Assembly (NCBI RefSeq): GCF_014205225.1
Contig: NZ_JACHNB010000001.1
Coordinates: 1,860,001 to 1,924,000 of the forward strand
Direction: 5' to 3'
Source: Actinoplanes octamycinicus
GTDB lineage: Bacteria > Actinomycetota > Actinomycetes > Mycobacteriales > Micromonosporaceae
DNA: 64,000 nucleotides
Positions 1-10,553 of this stretch are shown here, in pieces. The notes beneath the pieces were generated by a model. It saw only the letters and a list, made by a program, of their open reading frames with translations. It ran no database searches and was not told where the DNA came from. How positions within the stretch are numbered: position 1 is the stretch's first letter; each line of letters starts with the position of its first letter. The position numbers and the translations under genes were made by a program.

Positions 1-992
1 TCGACCTCGCCGAAGAAGTCGTCGTCGGCCAGCTTCTGCTTGGCCAGGAAGGCCTTGACCCGGGCGATCGGGTCCTTCGCCTTCCACGACTCGACCTCGG
101 AGGCGATCCGGTAGCGGGTCGGGTCGTCCGAGCTGGTGTGCGCGCCCATCCGGTAGGTGTACGCCTCGATCAGGGTCGGGCCCTGGCCGTTGCGCGCGTT
201 GTCCAGCGCGGCGCGGGTGACCGCGTAGCTGGCCAGCACGTCGTTGCCGTCGATCCGGATGCCCGGGAAGCCGTAACCGGCCGCGCGGTTGTACAGCGGG
301 ATGCGGGTCTGCCGCTCCAGCGGCTCGGAGATCGCGTACTGGTTGTTCTGACAGAAGAAGACGATCGGGGCGTTGAACACCCCGGACCAGACGAACGACT
401 CGTTGACCTCGCCCTGGCTGGTCGCGCCGTCGCCGAAGTAGGCGATCACCGCCTCGCCGTCCGGGCTGCCGGTCTTGCCGTCCATGGTGACGCCCATCGC
501 GTAGCCGGTCGCGTGCAGCGTCTGCGAGCCGATCACGATGGTGTAGCTGTTGAACTTGTGCTCGTTCGCGTCCCACCCGCCCTGGTCGACGCCGCGGAAC
601 AGGCCGAACGGCATGATCGGGTCGATCCCGCGGCAGTACAGCACGCCGTGCTCGCGGTAGGTGGGGAAAGCCATGTCCTGCGGGCGCAGCGCCCGGCCGG
701 AACCGACCTGCGCCGCCTCCTGGCCCAGCAGGCTGGCCCAGAGCCCGAGCTCACCCTGCCGCTGCAGGGCGGTCGCCTCGGCGTCCAGCCGGCGCACCGT
801 CACCAGGTCACGGTAGAGCCCGCGGTACTCCTCGTCGGTGAAGTCGACCGAGTACGTGGTTCCGTCCGCCGTGGTGACGCTGCCCAGGTGCTCGCCGTCG
901 GGCGTGAGCAGTTGGACGAAGCCGCCTGCCGGCGCGTCGGCGCCGCCTCCCGAGGGGGGCACCGCCCCGGCTTTGCGTTCGCCTTTCGCCAT
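1..992 (-). CDS. pdhA: 2-oxoacid (pyruvate) dehydrogenase E1 component alpha subunit, 3' end outside the window
   Basis: Thiamine-diphosphate-dependent E1 alpha subunit, which decarboxylates pyruvate or a branched-chain 2-oxoacid and passes the acyl group to the E2 lipoyl domain. Seen: 330 codons from an ATG at 992. The TPP motif starts GDGATSQGEVNES and ends CQNN (about residues 182-211). It is preceded by GSQTLHATGYAMG and followed by the E1-alpha signature YRMGAHTSSDDPTRYR. Frame and composition match the family throughout. The C-terminus and any E1 beta/E2 genes lie to the left of the window, so pyruvate versus branched-chain substrate cannot be decided. About 30 N-terminal residues are Gly/Ala-rich and not conserved. 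Confidence 0.92.
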   Translation of the reverse strand, partial: MAKGERKAGAVPPSGGGADAPAGGFVQLLTPDGEHLGSVTTADGTTYSVDFTDEEYRGLYRDLVTVRRLDAEATALQRQGELGLWASLLGQEAAQVGSGRALRPQDMAFPTYREHGVLYCRGIDPIMPFGLFRGVDQGGWDANEHKFNSYTIVIGSQTLHATGYAMGVTMDGKTGSPDGEAVIAYFGDGATSQGEVNESFVWSGVFNAPIVFFCQNNQYAISEPLERQTRIPLYNRAAGYGFPGIRIDGNDVLASYAVTRAALDNARNGQGPTLIEAYTYRMGAHTSSDDPTRYRIASEVESWKAKDPIARVKAFLAKQKLADDDFFGEV

Positions 993-1402
993 CCGTGTCT
1001 CCCTGTATCTCCTCTGCGCCCGCGGCGGGTGTCGCCCGGCCACGCGGCGGAACCACTGATCGCCACGCATGTGCCGGGTGAGGCTGCCGCGCGACGTTCC
1101 GGCCGGGACTGCGCCCCTACCGAGACGGCCCGCCGTTGCCCCGCTGGTCGGCGGAAGGCGACGGCGGCGGTGCCGTCGCCCCCATCCTGACAGAGGGAGT
1201 GAGGGACGTTACAGAGTGCGTGGATCACGAATAGAGATTTTCTGTCGACACATCGTTAAGGATATTTGCCCGATTTGCTCGTTTTTGTGCAATCACTACC
1301 GTACGAATGGCCCGGCTTCGCCGCTGCCGAACGGCCGATGCGTCGTTCACACCTTTGACCGAGACGGATCCAGGTTGATCTTTTGGTTCGGAGGACATCG
1401 CA
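993..1402. other. divergent intergenic region, no gene seen
   Basis: The 410 bases between the divergent E1 alpha and repeat-protein genes include a markedly AT-richer block at about 1225-1310. It must carry promoters for both sides. A TTGACC at 1355-1360 could be a -35 element for the rightward gene, but no convincing -10 partner was found. Open frames here lack ribosome-binding sites or conserved content. Confidence 0.5.
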
Positions 1403-2686
1403 GTGCCGCACCTGCCCGACGACGACGGCTACGCGCCGCCCCTGAAGGTGCTCCGGAAGCGGCTCAACGGTGTGTACCGCGAGGACTACGGCCTGTCCGG
1501 TCCGACCCGGCGATACATCCTGATGGTCGCCCTGCTGGTCGGCCTCGCCTCGATCCCGACCCTCGCCGTGGTCACCGCCGGCACCAGCGAGATCGCCGGC
1601 AACCAGCGGGACGGCGCGATGGACGCCCCGTTCCTGCCGCCCCCGGCGACCGGCCCGGTCCGGCCCTCACCGGACCCCGGAAACCATTCCCGGTACGACG
1701 GTCCGGAGCGGTCACCGACGCTTTCCGGTACGACATCGCCGCCGGGCGTGTCGCCCACCGTCCGTACGGGTGACGGCCTCCCCGCGATCCCGGACCTGCC
1801 CACGGTCCCGGCCGACCCGCCGCCCTCCGATGTGGATCACGGCGCGGCGTCCCGGCCGGTCACGGCCTTCCCGACAGTGCCCGGGCTGCCTGTGGTGCCG
1901 GACGAGGAACCGGCCGACGACTGGGCGGGCGGGCCGCTGGGCCGGCGGGCGCCGCAGGCTGGGGACGGCGGGATCTGGGATTCACCGGAGTTCCCGGAGG
2001 TCCCGGCTGACTCGCCCGAGATCCCAGCGGTCCCAGAGGTCCCGACTGACTCGCCCGACGTCCCGGAGGTCCCGGCTGACTCGCTGGACGTCCCAGAGGT
2101 CCCGGCTGACTCGCCCGACGTCCCGGAGGTCCCGGCTGAATCGCCGGAACCCGCGGAGCCCCTGGCGCCCACGGGTGCCGCCGACTCCCCGCCGTCCGCG
2201 GATGGTCCGGGCTCTCCGCCGTCCGCGGACGGCGCGGATGATCAGACGTCCGCGGGTGACTGGTCCCCTTCGGACAATTCGGATTCTTCAGATGATGCTG
2301 ATTCCGCTGGCGAGGCATCCGGCCGGGACCCGTCCGACAACTCCGACGACTCCTCGCACCACGAGTGCGAGGCTGCTCTCCGTTCCACCGTCCTCGACCG
2401 GCGACGCAGCCGGTCCCGCTCCAGCCGGAGGTCAGCAGTGACCGAACGCCCGCACATCAACGCCGCCCGGGTCGTCGCCTACAGCTACGGCGACAGCCGC
2501 AACGTCCGCCGCTCGATGAGCCAGCCCCGCTCGGACGAGAACCGGATCACCAACCGGCCCTACCGCGGCCACCACCGCGCCGAACACACCCGCCACGACG
2601 AGAACACCCCGGCCCGCCACCGCAGCTCCCGGGTCGGCCGGCACCACGCCGACCCGGCGGACGCGCACCACCTCAACCACCGCTGA
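1403..2686 (+). CDS. membrane-anchored proline/acid-repeat protein, unknown function
   Basis: Not recognised as a named family. GTG start with a GGAGG about 10 bases upstream; 427 aa. Residues 1-33 are hydrophilic and end in RR, one membrane helix follows at about 38-60 (ILMVALLVGLASIPTLAVV), and the rest is low complexity. About residues 190-255 hold ten-residue repeats of the type PEVPADSPDV, followed by a Ser/Asp-rich part and a His/Arg-rich basic tail. The layout suggests a short inside end and a long extracytoplasmic proline-rich stalk. The repeat keeps several frames open, so frame choice rests on the start signal and the helix. No neighbour points to a role. Confidence 0.65.
   Translation: MPHLPDDDGYAPPLKVLRKRLNGVYREDYGLSGPTRRYILMVALLVGLASIPTLAVVTAGTSEIAGNQRDGAMDAPFLPPPATGPVRPSPDPGNHSRYDGPERSPTLSGTTSPPGVSPTVRTGDGLPAIPDLPTVPADPPPSDVDHGAASRPVTAFPTVPGLPVVPDEEPADDWAGGPLGRRAPQAGDGGIWDSPEFPEVPADSPEIPAVPEVPTDSPDVPEVPADSLDVPEVPADSPDVPEVPAESPEPAEPLAPTGAADSPPSADGPGSPPSADGADDQTSAGDWSPSDNSDSSDDADSAGEASGRDPSDNSDDSSHHECEAALRSTVLDRRRSRSRSSRRSAVTERPHINAARVVAYSYGDSRNVRRSMSQPRSDENRITNRPYRGHHRAEHTRHDENTPARHRSSRVGRHHADPADAHHLNHR
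1990..2152 (+). repeat. 30-bp tandem coding repeat (PEVPADSPDV)
   Basis: About five imperfect 30-bp copies built around GAGGTCCCGGCTGACTCGCC. They lie inside the repeat protein and encode its ten-residue Pro/Glu/Asp units. The period is a multiple of three, so copy-number change keeps the frame. Confidence 0.85.
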
Positions 2687-2890
2687 GCCGGGGACTGCGG
2701 CGTCACGAACGGCCGCTTCTCCCGCGCTGTCCACATTCCGCGGTCATCCACAGGCCCGCCGGCGGACCCCGCCCGTTTCCACCACACTGACCAGCGGGGG
2801 CTCCCCCTGGGAAGGGCGGGCTCTGTCGATCTTGCATTTCTCCTGGTGGACAGGGTTTGCGGGATGTTTCAGGAGCCGAGGGGCGCGCCG

Positions 2891-3000
2891 CCCGCAAGCG
2901 GATCGCGTGACAGCGGGATCGCCCGCAAGCGGATCGCCTGACAGCGGGATCGCCCGCAAGCGGATCGCCTGGCAGCGGGCCATCCGCAACCGGACCGTAC
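2891..3000. repeat. 31-bp tandem repeat, 3 copies plus a partial one
   Basis: Copies of CCCGCAAGCGGATCGC plus about 15 further bases start at 2891, 2922 and 2953, with a degraded fourth copy near 2984. The array lies just after the stop of the leftward gene that ends at 3009. It accounts for most of the 322-base gap 2687-3008, in which no gene or clear terminator is seen. Confidence 0.85.
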
Positions 3001-3008
3001 CCGGGCAG

Positions 3009-4211
3009 TCAGTCGTCGGTGAGGCGATCGCGGTTGGCCTGCAGCCAGGCGTCGATCGCGTCCGAGTCGTTCGGGTCGACGCCCTCGGCGATCAGCTGGG
3101 CGACCGCGGCCGTGGCCGGGCTGCGGCGCTCGCCGGTGGAGTAGAGCCGGACGAACTCCGGGACCAGTTTCTCCACCTCGGCCGTGGTCTCGGCGATCGC
3201 CGCCGGGGGCAGGCCGCGCCGCCACGTCGCGTACTCCGACCAGGCGCGCACCACCCGGGGCAGCATCGCGGCGTCGTCCATGTCCAGGACCGCGCGGCGG
3301 TGCACCCAGTCGAGCAGGAACAGGCCCGCCACCGACGGGCTCCAGCGCAGCGGGTCGCCGCCGGGCAGGGTGGCCGCGTGGTCCAGCAGCAGGCCCAGGC
3401 AGAACTGCAGGGACGGCTGGTCGGCGTCGGGTGCGGCCAGCCCGGCCCGGGTCGCTTCCGGGGAGGCGAGGAAGTCGCGGATCAGCTCGGGCACGTTGTG
3501 CCCGGCGGGCTCGGCCAGCGGCGGCGTGGTCGGCGCCGGCAGCAGCGCCAGCCGGGCCGCGGCCAGCGCCCGGTCGGTGGCCAGCGAGCCGTCCGCCGGC
3601 AGGTCGCTGAGCTCGTCGGTGACCCGCAGGTGCCGCTCCACCTCGTCGCGCAGCAGGCCCGGGTCCTCGTCCCGGAACCAGGTCAGCTCGTCGTGCTCGC
3701 ACAGCGACCGGACCTGGTCGAGCAGCCGGTCGGCGGAGGCGGCGACGAACACGTCCTTGACGATGCCGATGTTGTGGTCGACCAGGGTCACCACGGCGTG
3801 CTCGGGACCGCCGCCGGCTTCCTCGTACGCGTAAGTGACCAGATAGGACGTCTGGTCGCCGTACACATCGCCGTAGGCATGGCAGCCGGTGGCCCGGACC
3901 CGCCCCAGCTCCCGGGTCCACGACGGACCCTGCGGGTGGTGTCCGACCTGGCCGGCGCCCGGCGCGTCCGGGGTGAGCGCGGCGAACACCTCGCGGATGA
4001 TCGCCGCGGCCGGCTCCGGCCGCTGCCCGGTGGCGGCGAGGAACTCACCGACGAACTCCCGGACGGCGGCCGCCCGATCGCCGTCGGCCACCGCGTAGAC
4101 GCTGCCGAGCAGCGCGGTGCCGAGCATCTCGGCCTCCAGCGCGCTGCCCAGCCTGGTCACGTCGCGGGCCGCGTGCAGCACCGCCTCATACACGCTCTGG
4201 GGTGCCGGCAT
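3009..4211 (-). CDS. conserved-looking cytosolic protein of unknown function
   Basis: 400 aa from an ATG at 4211. No family recognised. The sequence looks soluble and helical, rich in Ala/Leu/Asp/Glu, with no signal peptide, membrane helix or nucleotide-binding motif. The middle (about residues 90-165) contains aromatic strands (SYLVTYAYEE, HAVVTLVDHNIGIVKDVFV) that look like an alpha/beta domain, and the C-terminal third has several Trp residues. GC-rich codon use is normal for the window. It is transcribed in the same direction as the dynamin-like pair upstream, about 35 bases away, so co-transcription is plausible. No function is assigned. Confidence 0.7.
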   Translation of the reverse strand: MPAPQSVYEAVLHAARDVTRLGSALEAEMLGTALLGSVYAVADGDRAAAVREFVGEFLAATGQRPEPAAAIIREVFAALTPDAPGAGQVGHHPQGPSWTRELGRVRATGCHAYGDVYGDQTSYLVTYAYEEAGGGPEHAVVTLVDHNIGIVKDVFVAASADRLLDQVRSLCEHDELTWFRDEDPGLLRDEVERHLRVTDELSDLPADGSLATDRALAAARLALLPAPTTPPLAEPAGHNVPELIRDFLASPEATRAGLAAPDADQPSLQFCLGLLLDHAATLPGGDPLRWSPSVAGLFLLDWVHRRAVLDMDDAAMLPRVVRAWSEYATWRRGLPPAAIAETTAEVEKLVPEFVRLYSTGERRSPATAAVAQLIAEGVDPNDSDAIDAWLQANRDRLTDD

Positions 4212-4245
4212 GTCGCGAGCCTACCGCTGACGGCAGGCGCTGGTA

Positions 4246-5925
4246 CTACTCCGTGCGCACCACGCCGAGCGCTTCCCGCGCCTGGGCGTACGCGTTGAGC
4301 ACCTCCCGGACCGGGGCCACCACCAATCCCCGGCCGACCTCGGTGACCGAGGCCCGCAGCCGCTGCTCGGCCCGGCGCCGGGCGCGTCGCCCGCCCGCCT
4401 CGACGAGCGGTTTCAGCAGCAGCCAGAGCAGCAACCCGAGGAACAGCCCGCCGAGCAGCAGCAGGGTCGGCAGCGGCACCGAGCCGATCTTGGGCGTGGC
4501 CGGGTCGGGCAGCCCGAGGGCGCGCAGCGCATAGCCGGCCACCAGCCAGCCCAGCCCGGCGACGGCGGCCGCGAGCAGCAGCCACTGCAGGATCCCGACC
4601 ACCCGCCACCAGACCGGTTTGCGGTCGGCGCCCAGGTCGGTCTTGGCGATCGCGCGGTCCAGCGCGTCCGGCAGGTCGGCGGCCTTGGACCGGGCCGCGG
4701 TGGTCAGCGCCGGCGCCCACACCTCGGGCAGCGGCGCCGCGGCACGCGCGGCGACCGCGCGCACCGACAGACCGACCGCCGACTTCTGCGCCGCGTCGGC
4801 GGCGGGCAGCGAGGTCCGGGGTACGACGTCGGTGGACACCGCGTCGGTCTTCACCGGCTCGCCCAGGTGCAGTTTGCGCAGCGGGTCGGGGCGCAGCCGG
4901 CGCAGCCCGCGGACCAGCGGCCAGCCGGTCGCCGCGGCGGCGCGGTGCCGATAGGCGGCGGCGGTGGCGTCGGCCACCGCGGGCACTCCGGCCGAGGCGG
5001 CGAGCGCGTCGGTCAGCTGCCGGACGGTCGCCCGGTCCACCTCGTCCTCGGCGGCCGGCGGGCCGATCATCTCGGCCAGTTCCTCGCCGGCCGCGTCCAG
5101 GTCGGCGGCGAGCCGGCGCAGCGCGGCCTGCCGCTCGGCGACCGTGCTCTCCAGCGCCTCGCGCAGCTCGGTCAGCATGCCGGGCTGTTTCGCCGAGGTG
5201 GCCAGCACCGGCGCGCCGGTCAGCCCGTCCTCGTCGAGCAGCCGGCGCAGGTCGGTGAGGACCGCGTCGGTGTCCGCGGTGCTGAGCCGGTCGGCCTGGT
5301 TCAGCACCACGATGGTCACCCCGGCGTGCGTGGCGAACTGGGAGAGGTAGGCGCGGTGCAGGATCCGGTCGCCGTACTTCTGCGGATCGACCACCCAGAC
5401 GATCTGGTCGACCAGCCCGAGCAGCCGATCCACCTCCAGCTGGTGGGCGCGTTCCACCGAGTCGAAGTCGGGCAGGTCGAGCAGGACCAGGCCGCGCAGC
5501 GAGGCCTCGTCGTCGCCGTCCAGCGCGCTCTCCCGGACGAACCGCTGCCGGGGCAGCACGCCGATCCAGTCGAGCAGCCGGCTGGCCGGCTCCAGCGGGC
5601 CCCAGACCACCGCGTGCGCGGTGCCGGTGGTCGGCCGGCGCACCCCGACCGGCGACAGCTTGAACCGGGCCAGCGCGTTGAACAGGCTGGACTTGCCGCT
5701 GCCGGTGCTGCCGGCGAGCGCCACCACGGTGTGGTCCAGGGACAGGGTGAGCCGGCCGCTGGCCCGCTCCACAATGGTGTGCGCGGTGACCAGCTCACTG
5801 TCCGGCAGGTAGGGGTCGACCAGCCGGAGGAACCGGCTCAGTGCTTCCAGCCGCCGGGTCAGCCCCTCGGCGTCCACCGGATCGCCCCCGGACGGGGCAT
5901 CCCGCAGCTTGTCCACCAGACTCAT
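4246..5925 (-). CDS. dynamin-like membrane GTPase, second of a pair
   Basis: GTP-binding protein of the bacterial dynamin/YfjP-like group, probably acting at the inner face of the membrane. Seen in 559 aa: P-loop GSTGSGKSS at 72-80, switch-I threonines near 99-100, G3 DLPDFDS at about 150-156, and G4 NQAD at 209-212. Two hydrophobic segments lie between about 440 and 512, followed by a basic region, so the C-terminal part is membrane-inserted. Its ATG overlaps the stop of the upstream partner by 4 bases (ATGA), so the two are translationally coupled. Known family: such tandem pairs often act as hetero-oligomers in membrane remodelling. A specific role (such as sporulation septation by DynA/DynB) is not shown here. 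Confidence 0.85.
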   Translation of the reverse strand: MSLVDKLRDAPSGGDPVDAEGLTRRLEALSRFLRLVDPYLPDSELVTAHTIVERASGRLTLSLDHTVVALAGSTGSGKSSLFNALARFKLSPVGVRRPTTGTAHAVVWGPLEPASRLLDWIGVLPRQRFVRESALDGDDEASLRGLVLLDLPDFDSVERAHQLEVDRLLGLVDQIVWVVDPQKYGDRILHRAYLSQFATHAGVTIVVLNQADRLSTADTDAVLTDLRRLLDEDGLTGAPVLATSAKQPGMLTELREALESTVAERQAALRRLAADLDAAGEELAEMIGPPAAEDEVDRATVRQLTDALAASAGVPAVADATAAAYRHRAAAATGWPLVRGLRRLRPDPLRKLHLGEPVKTDAVSTDVVPRTSLPAADAAQKSAVGLSVRAVAARAAAPLPEVWAPALTTAARSKAADLPDALDRAIAKTDLGADRKPVWWRVVGILQWLLLAAAVAGLGWLVAGYALRALGLPDPATPKIGSVPLPTLLLLGGLFLGLLLWLLLKPLVEAGGRRARRRAEQRLRASVTEVGRGLVVAPVREVLNAYAQAREALGVVRTE

Positions 5926-7823
5926 GACCCCGATCCGGTCAACGCGATGTCCTTCCTGGCGCTCTCCACCTCAGCGGCGGCATGGCGCAACAGTGTGCCG
6001 GGTTCCGCCTCGCGGCGCACGGCGGCGGTCCGGTCGGTGAACCGGGCGGCCTCGGTGTCCAGCAACTCGTCGAACTGGGCGATCAGCTGGGTGCGGGCGC
6101 GGGTGGCGAGGGAGCGGATGGCCTGGTCGCCGAAGACGGCCTCGAGCACCTTCTGTGCGGCGACCGTGGTGCCGGCGCCGACCGCCACCTCCAGGCCGGT
6201 CGGGATGAAGGCGGTCGCGGTGAACACCGCGATCATCACGGCCAGCCCGGCGCCGTTCACCGCGAACGCCGCGCCGCGGGCCACCGCCCGCTTGTCGCCG
6301 GTCTCCCGCCGGACCAGGTCCAGCACCCAGAGTTGCCACTCGCGGACCATCCGGTCGGCGCGCTCCGGCAGCGAGGCCGAGGCGATTCTCAGGTCGTCGT
6401 CCAGCAGCGCGTCGCCGGCCGGGTGCGCGTGCCATGAGGCGTAGGCCTGCTCGGCGGCGTCCGTCGCCACCCCGCGCATCAGCGTGACCAGCTGCGACTC
6501 CAGCGCCACCTGCAGGCTGCGGCTGGCGGCGGGCCGGCCGGTGACCGCGGCGACGAGCTTGTCGCGCAGCTGCCCGACCCGCGACTCCAGGCTGCGGGCG
6601 AACTCGCCGGTGCCGACGAACGCCTGCCAGCGGGCGAGCACCTCGCCGCGGAGCAGCCGGCCGTCCTGCAGGCCGTCCCGGACCGTCCGCTTGGCGGTCT
6701 GGTAGGCCGTGCTGACCCGCTCGTCCAGCGCCTGCGCCGTGCTGGTCTGGTCCTCGGCCGCCTCGGCCAGGCCCTCGACCGCCGGGGCGAGCGCGGCGAG
6801 CGCGCCGTTGAGGGTCTGCCGGACCACCGCGTCGCGGGCCGCCGGGTCGGCGGAGAGCTGGGCGAACCACTGCTGGATCGGCTGGATCACCGGGGCCGGG
6901 AGCAGACCGCGGCTGTCCAGCTCGCTCTCCGGCAGCACGAACAGCGGGGCGTTGCCCAGGTCGTGCTCGGTGAGCATCTCGCCCAGGTGGGCGGCGATCT
7001 CGGCGGCGGCGTCCAGCGGCACCCGGTCGAGCACCAGGGCGATCACCGTGCCGCGCAGCCGGGCGGTCTTGAGCAGCTCCCACGGGACGGCGTCGGCGTA
7101 CCGCGCGGCGGTCGTGACGAATAGCCACAGGTCGGCCGCGGCCAGCAGCTGGGCAGCGAGCTTGCGGTTGTGGTCGACCACCGAGTCGACGTCCGGCGCG
7201 TCCAGCAGGGCCAGGCCCGGTCCGATCCCGCGGGCCCCGACGACCTGCAGCGAGTTCGGATCATTACTGCTTTTCACGGTACGGATTAGGCCGGGCAGCA
7301 GGTGTGGTTGCTCGAACCAGCCGAGATTTTCCGGGTGCGCGACCAGCACCGGCGAGCGGGTGGTCGGGCGCAGCACGCCGGCAGTGGTCACCGGCTCCTG
7401 GACCAGGCTGTTGACCAGCGTCGACTTGCCGGCGCCGGTGGAGCCGCCGACGACCACGAGCATCGGCGCGTCCAGCCGGGCCAGCCGGGGGATCAGATAG
7501 TCGTCGAGCTGCGCGAGCAGCGCGGAGCCGACCCGCTTGGCCTCTTCGGCGGAGGGCAGCACCAGCGGGTACGACACCGTGCCGAGCGCCGCCCGCAATC
7601 GGCTCAGTGCCGTCGCGAGCCTGCCCACGGCGGACGGGGGTTCGACCGGTGCGGTGATGGCGTTCTCCTTGTTCGCCAGACGGGCCGGGACCGTCCCCGT
7701 ACCATCGGAAAGGTCTGCGCGCGCCGAGCTGACCTGGTCTTTCGTGTTTGATGCGGCGGGGACGGCGGATAGGGCCGACGGACCGACCGCGTCTCCGTGC
7801 GTAGTCACGGAAATAGCGTGCAC
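5922..7823 (-). CDS. dynamin-like membrane GTPase, first of a pair
   Basis: 633-aa partner of the downstream GTPase. Seen: a long polar N-terminus (about 65 residues), P-loop GGSTGAGKST at about 127-136, RPTTRSP switch I, G3 DAPDVDS near 195, and a G4-like VLDRVP. A hydrophobic pair lies around residues 525-555 (GAGLAVMIAVFTATAFIPTGLEVAV), in an otherwise coiled-coil helical second half. GTG at 7823 is the longest start; a GTG at 7808 (product beginning MTTHGDAV) is equally possible because neither has a clear Shine-Dalgarno. It is divergent from dnaK, with about 190 bases between. Confidence 0.82.
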   Translation of the reverse strand: MHAISVTTHGDAVGPSALSAVPAASNTKDQVSSARADLSDGTGTVPARLANKENAITAPVEPPSAVGRLATALSRLRAALGTVSYPLVLPSAEEAKRVGSALLAQLDDYLIPRLARLDAPMLVVVGGSTGAGKSTLVNSLVQEPVTTAGVLRPTTRSPVLVAHPENLGWFEQPHLLPGLIRTVKSSNDPNSLQVVGARGIGPGLALLDAPDVDSVVDHNRKLAAQLLAAADLWLFVTTAARYADAVPWELLKTARLRGTVIALVLDRVPLDAAAEIAAHLGEMLTEHDLGNAPLFVLPESELDSRGLLPAPVIQPIQQWFAQLSADPAARDAVVRQTLNGALAALAPAVEGLAEAAEDQTSTAQALDERVSTAYQTAKRTVRDGLQDGRLLRGEVLARWQAFVGTGEFARSLESRVGQLRDKLVAAVTGRPAASRSLQVALESQLVTLMRGVATDAAEQAYASWHAHPAGDALLDDDLRIASASLPERADRMVREWQLWVLDLVRRETGDKRAVARGAAFAVNGAGLAVMIAVFTATAFIPTGLEVAVGAGTTVAAQKVLEAVFGDQAIRSLATRARTQLIAQFDELLDTEAARFTDRTAAVRREAEPGTLLRHAAAEVESARKDIALTGSGS

Positions 7824-7928
7824 GATCTATCCAGGCCCGGCAACGGGAACCGGTATGCCGTGACCGGACAGGTATGTAGGTGATTAGGCGCGCAGCGTGG
7901 ACTTGCGTCGCTCCGGCTCAACTTCGAT

Positions 7929-7956
7929 TTGACGGTTAGCGGACCCGTGGCATCAT
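7929..7956 (+). promoter_or_regulatory. probable dnaK promoter
   Basis: TTGACG at 7929-7934 and CATCAT at 7951-7956, spaced 16 bases, resemble a housekeeping -35/-10 pair. The -10 abuts the HAIR operator, as expected for HspR repression. Confidence 0.55.
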
Positions 7957-7975
7957 TGAGTCGGTTCCACTCAAC
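7955..7975 (+). promoter_or_regulatory. HAIR operator (HspR-binding inverted repeat) upstream of dnaK
   Basis: TTGAGT at 7956-7961, seven bases, then ACTCAA at 7969-7974. This matches the established HAIR consensus CTTGAGT-N7-ACTCAAG except at the outermost pair. It lies 38 bases before the dnaK ATG. The repressor gene hspR is the last gene of the operon, giving an autoregulatory loop in which DnaK acts as co-repressor. Confidence 0.92.
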
Positions 7976-8012
7976 CCTGTACGGACCAGCCGGTAACGAA
8001 GCGAGGAACACC

Positions 8013-9862
<1,850 letters not shown>

Positions 9863-9866
<4 letters not shown>

Positions 9867-10462
9867 GCGTCAAGGACGACGAGAACGGCGGTCCGGCGAC
9901 CGAGCGGGAAGTCATCCAGGGCGAGATCGACTCGACGGCCGACGAGGCTCCCAAGAAGCGTGGCGCGCACCGCGCGCCCGACGAGGAGGACGCGGTTCAG
10001 GTGGTCGAGGAGTCCCAGCCCGGCCTCGGTGCCGAGTTGACGGCCCTGCGCGGCGAGCTCGACGAGCGGACCCACGACCTGCAGCGGGTGACGGCGGAGT
10101 ACGCCAACTACCGCAAGCGGGTGGACCGGGACCGGGGTGCGGCTGCCGAGCAGACCACCGGCGCGGTGCTCACCGCCCTGCTGCCGGTGCTGGACGACAT
10201 CGACCGGGCCCGCGAGCACGGCGACCTGGTCGGGCCGTTCGCCTCGGTGGCGGAGCAGCTCACCGCGGCGACCGGCAAGCTCGGCCTGGTCGCGTTCGGC
10301 GAGAAGGGTGACCCCTTCGACCCGAACCGGCACGAGGCGGTCGCGCACCAGACGTCCGCGGACGTCACGGAGCCGACCTGCGTCGAGGTGATGCGCCGCG
10401 GTTACACGCTGGGCGAGCGGCTGCTGCGCCCGGCGATGGTCGCCGTCGCCGACCCCGAGTGA
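9863..10462 (+). CDS. grpE: nucleotide exchange factor GrpE
   Basis: Co-chaperone that releases ADP from DnaK. 199 aa from a GTG overlapping the dnaK stop (GTGA). The first 50 residues are charged and disordered. A long helix follows ([29 protein letters not shown]), then the compact beta domain with [15 protein letters not shown] and [22 protein letters not shown], the usual GrpE signature region. Length is normal for actinobacterial GrpE. Co-regulated through the HAIR upstream of dnaK. Confidence 0.97.
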
Positions 10463-10472
10463 GTTTCCGATC

Positions 10473-10508
10473 CTGTCCCGCCCGCCGGTCCGCCGGCGGG
10501 CGGGACAG
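10473..10508 (+). terminator. strong hairpin between grpE and dnaJ
   Basis: Perfect 16-bp inverted repeat with a 4-base loop (arms 10473-10488 and 10493-10508, CTGTCCCGCCCGCCGG and its complement). There is no T tract, and the operon continues after it. It may therefore be an attenuator or mRNA-stability element that tunes dnaJ/hspR relative to dnaK rather than a full terminator. Confidence 0.75.
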
Positions 10509-10540
10509 AGCCCATCAGCGGGAAACCCGTCATCTGTCGA

Positions 10541-10547
10541 GGAGGTG
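10541..10547 (+). promoter_or_regulatory. ribosome-binding site that decides the dnaJ start
   Basis: GGAGGTG, a near-perfect complement to the 16S 3' end, sits six bases before CTG 10554. The upstream GTG start candidate overlaps it, which argues for non-canonical CTG initiation. Confidence 0.65.
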
Positions 10548-10553
10548 GACCAA

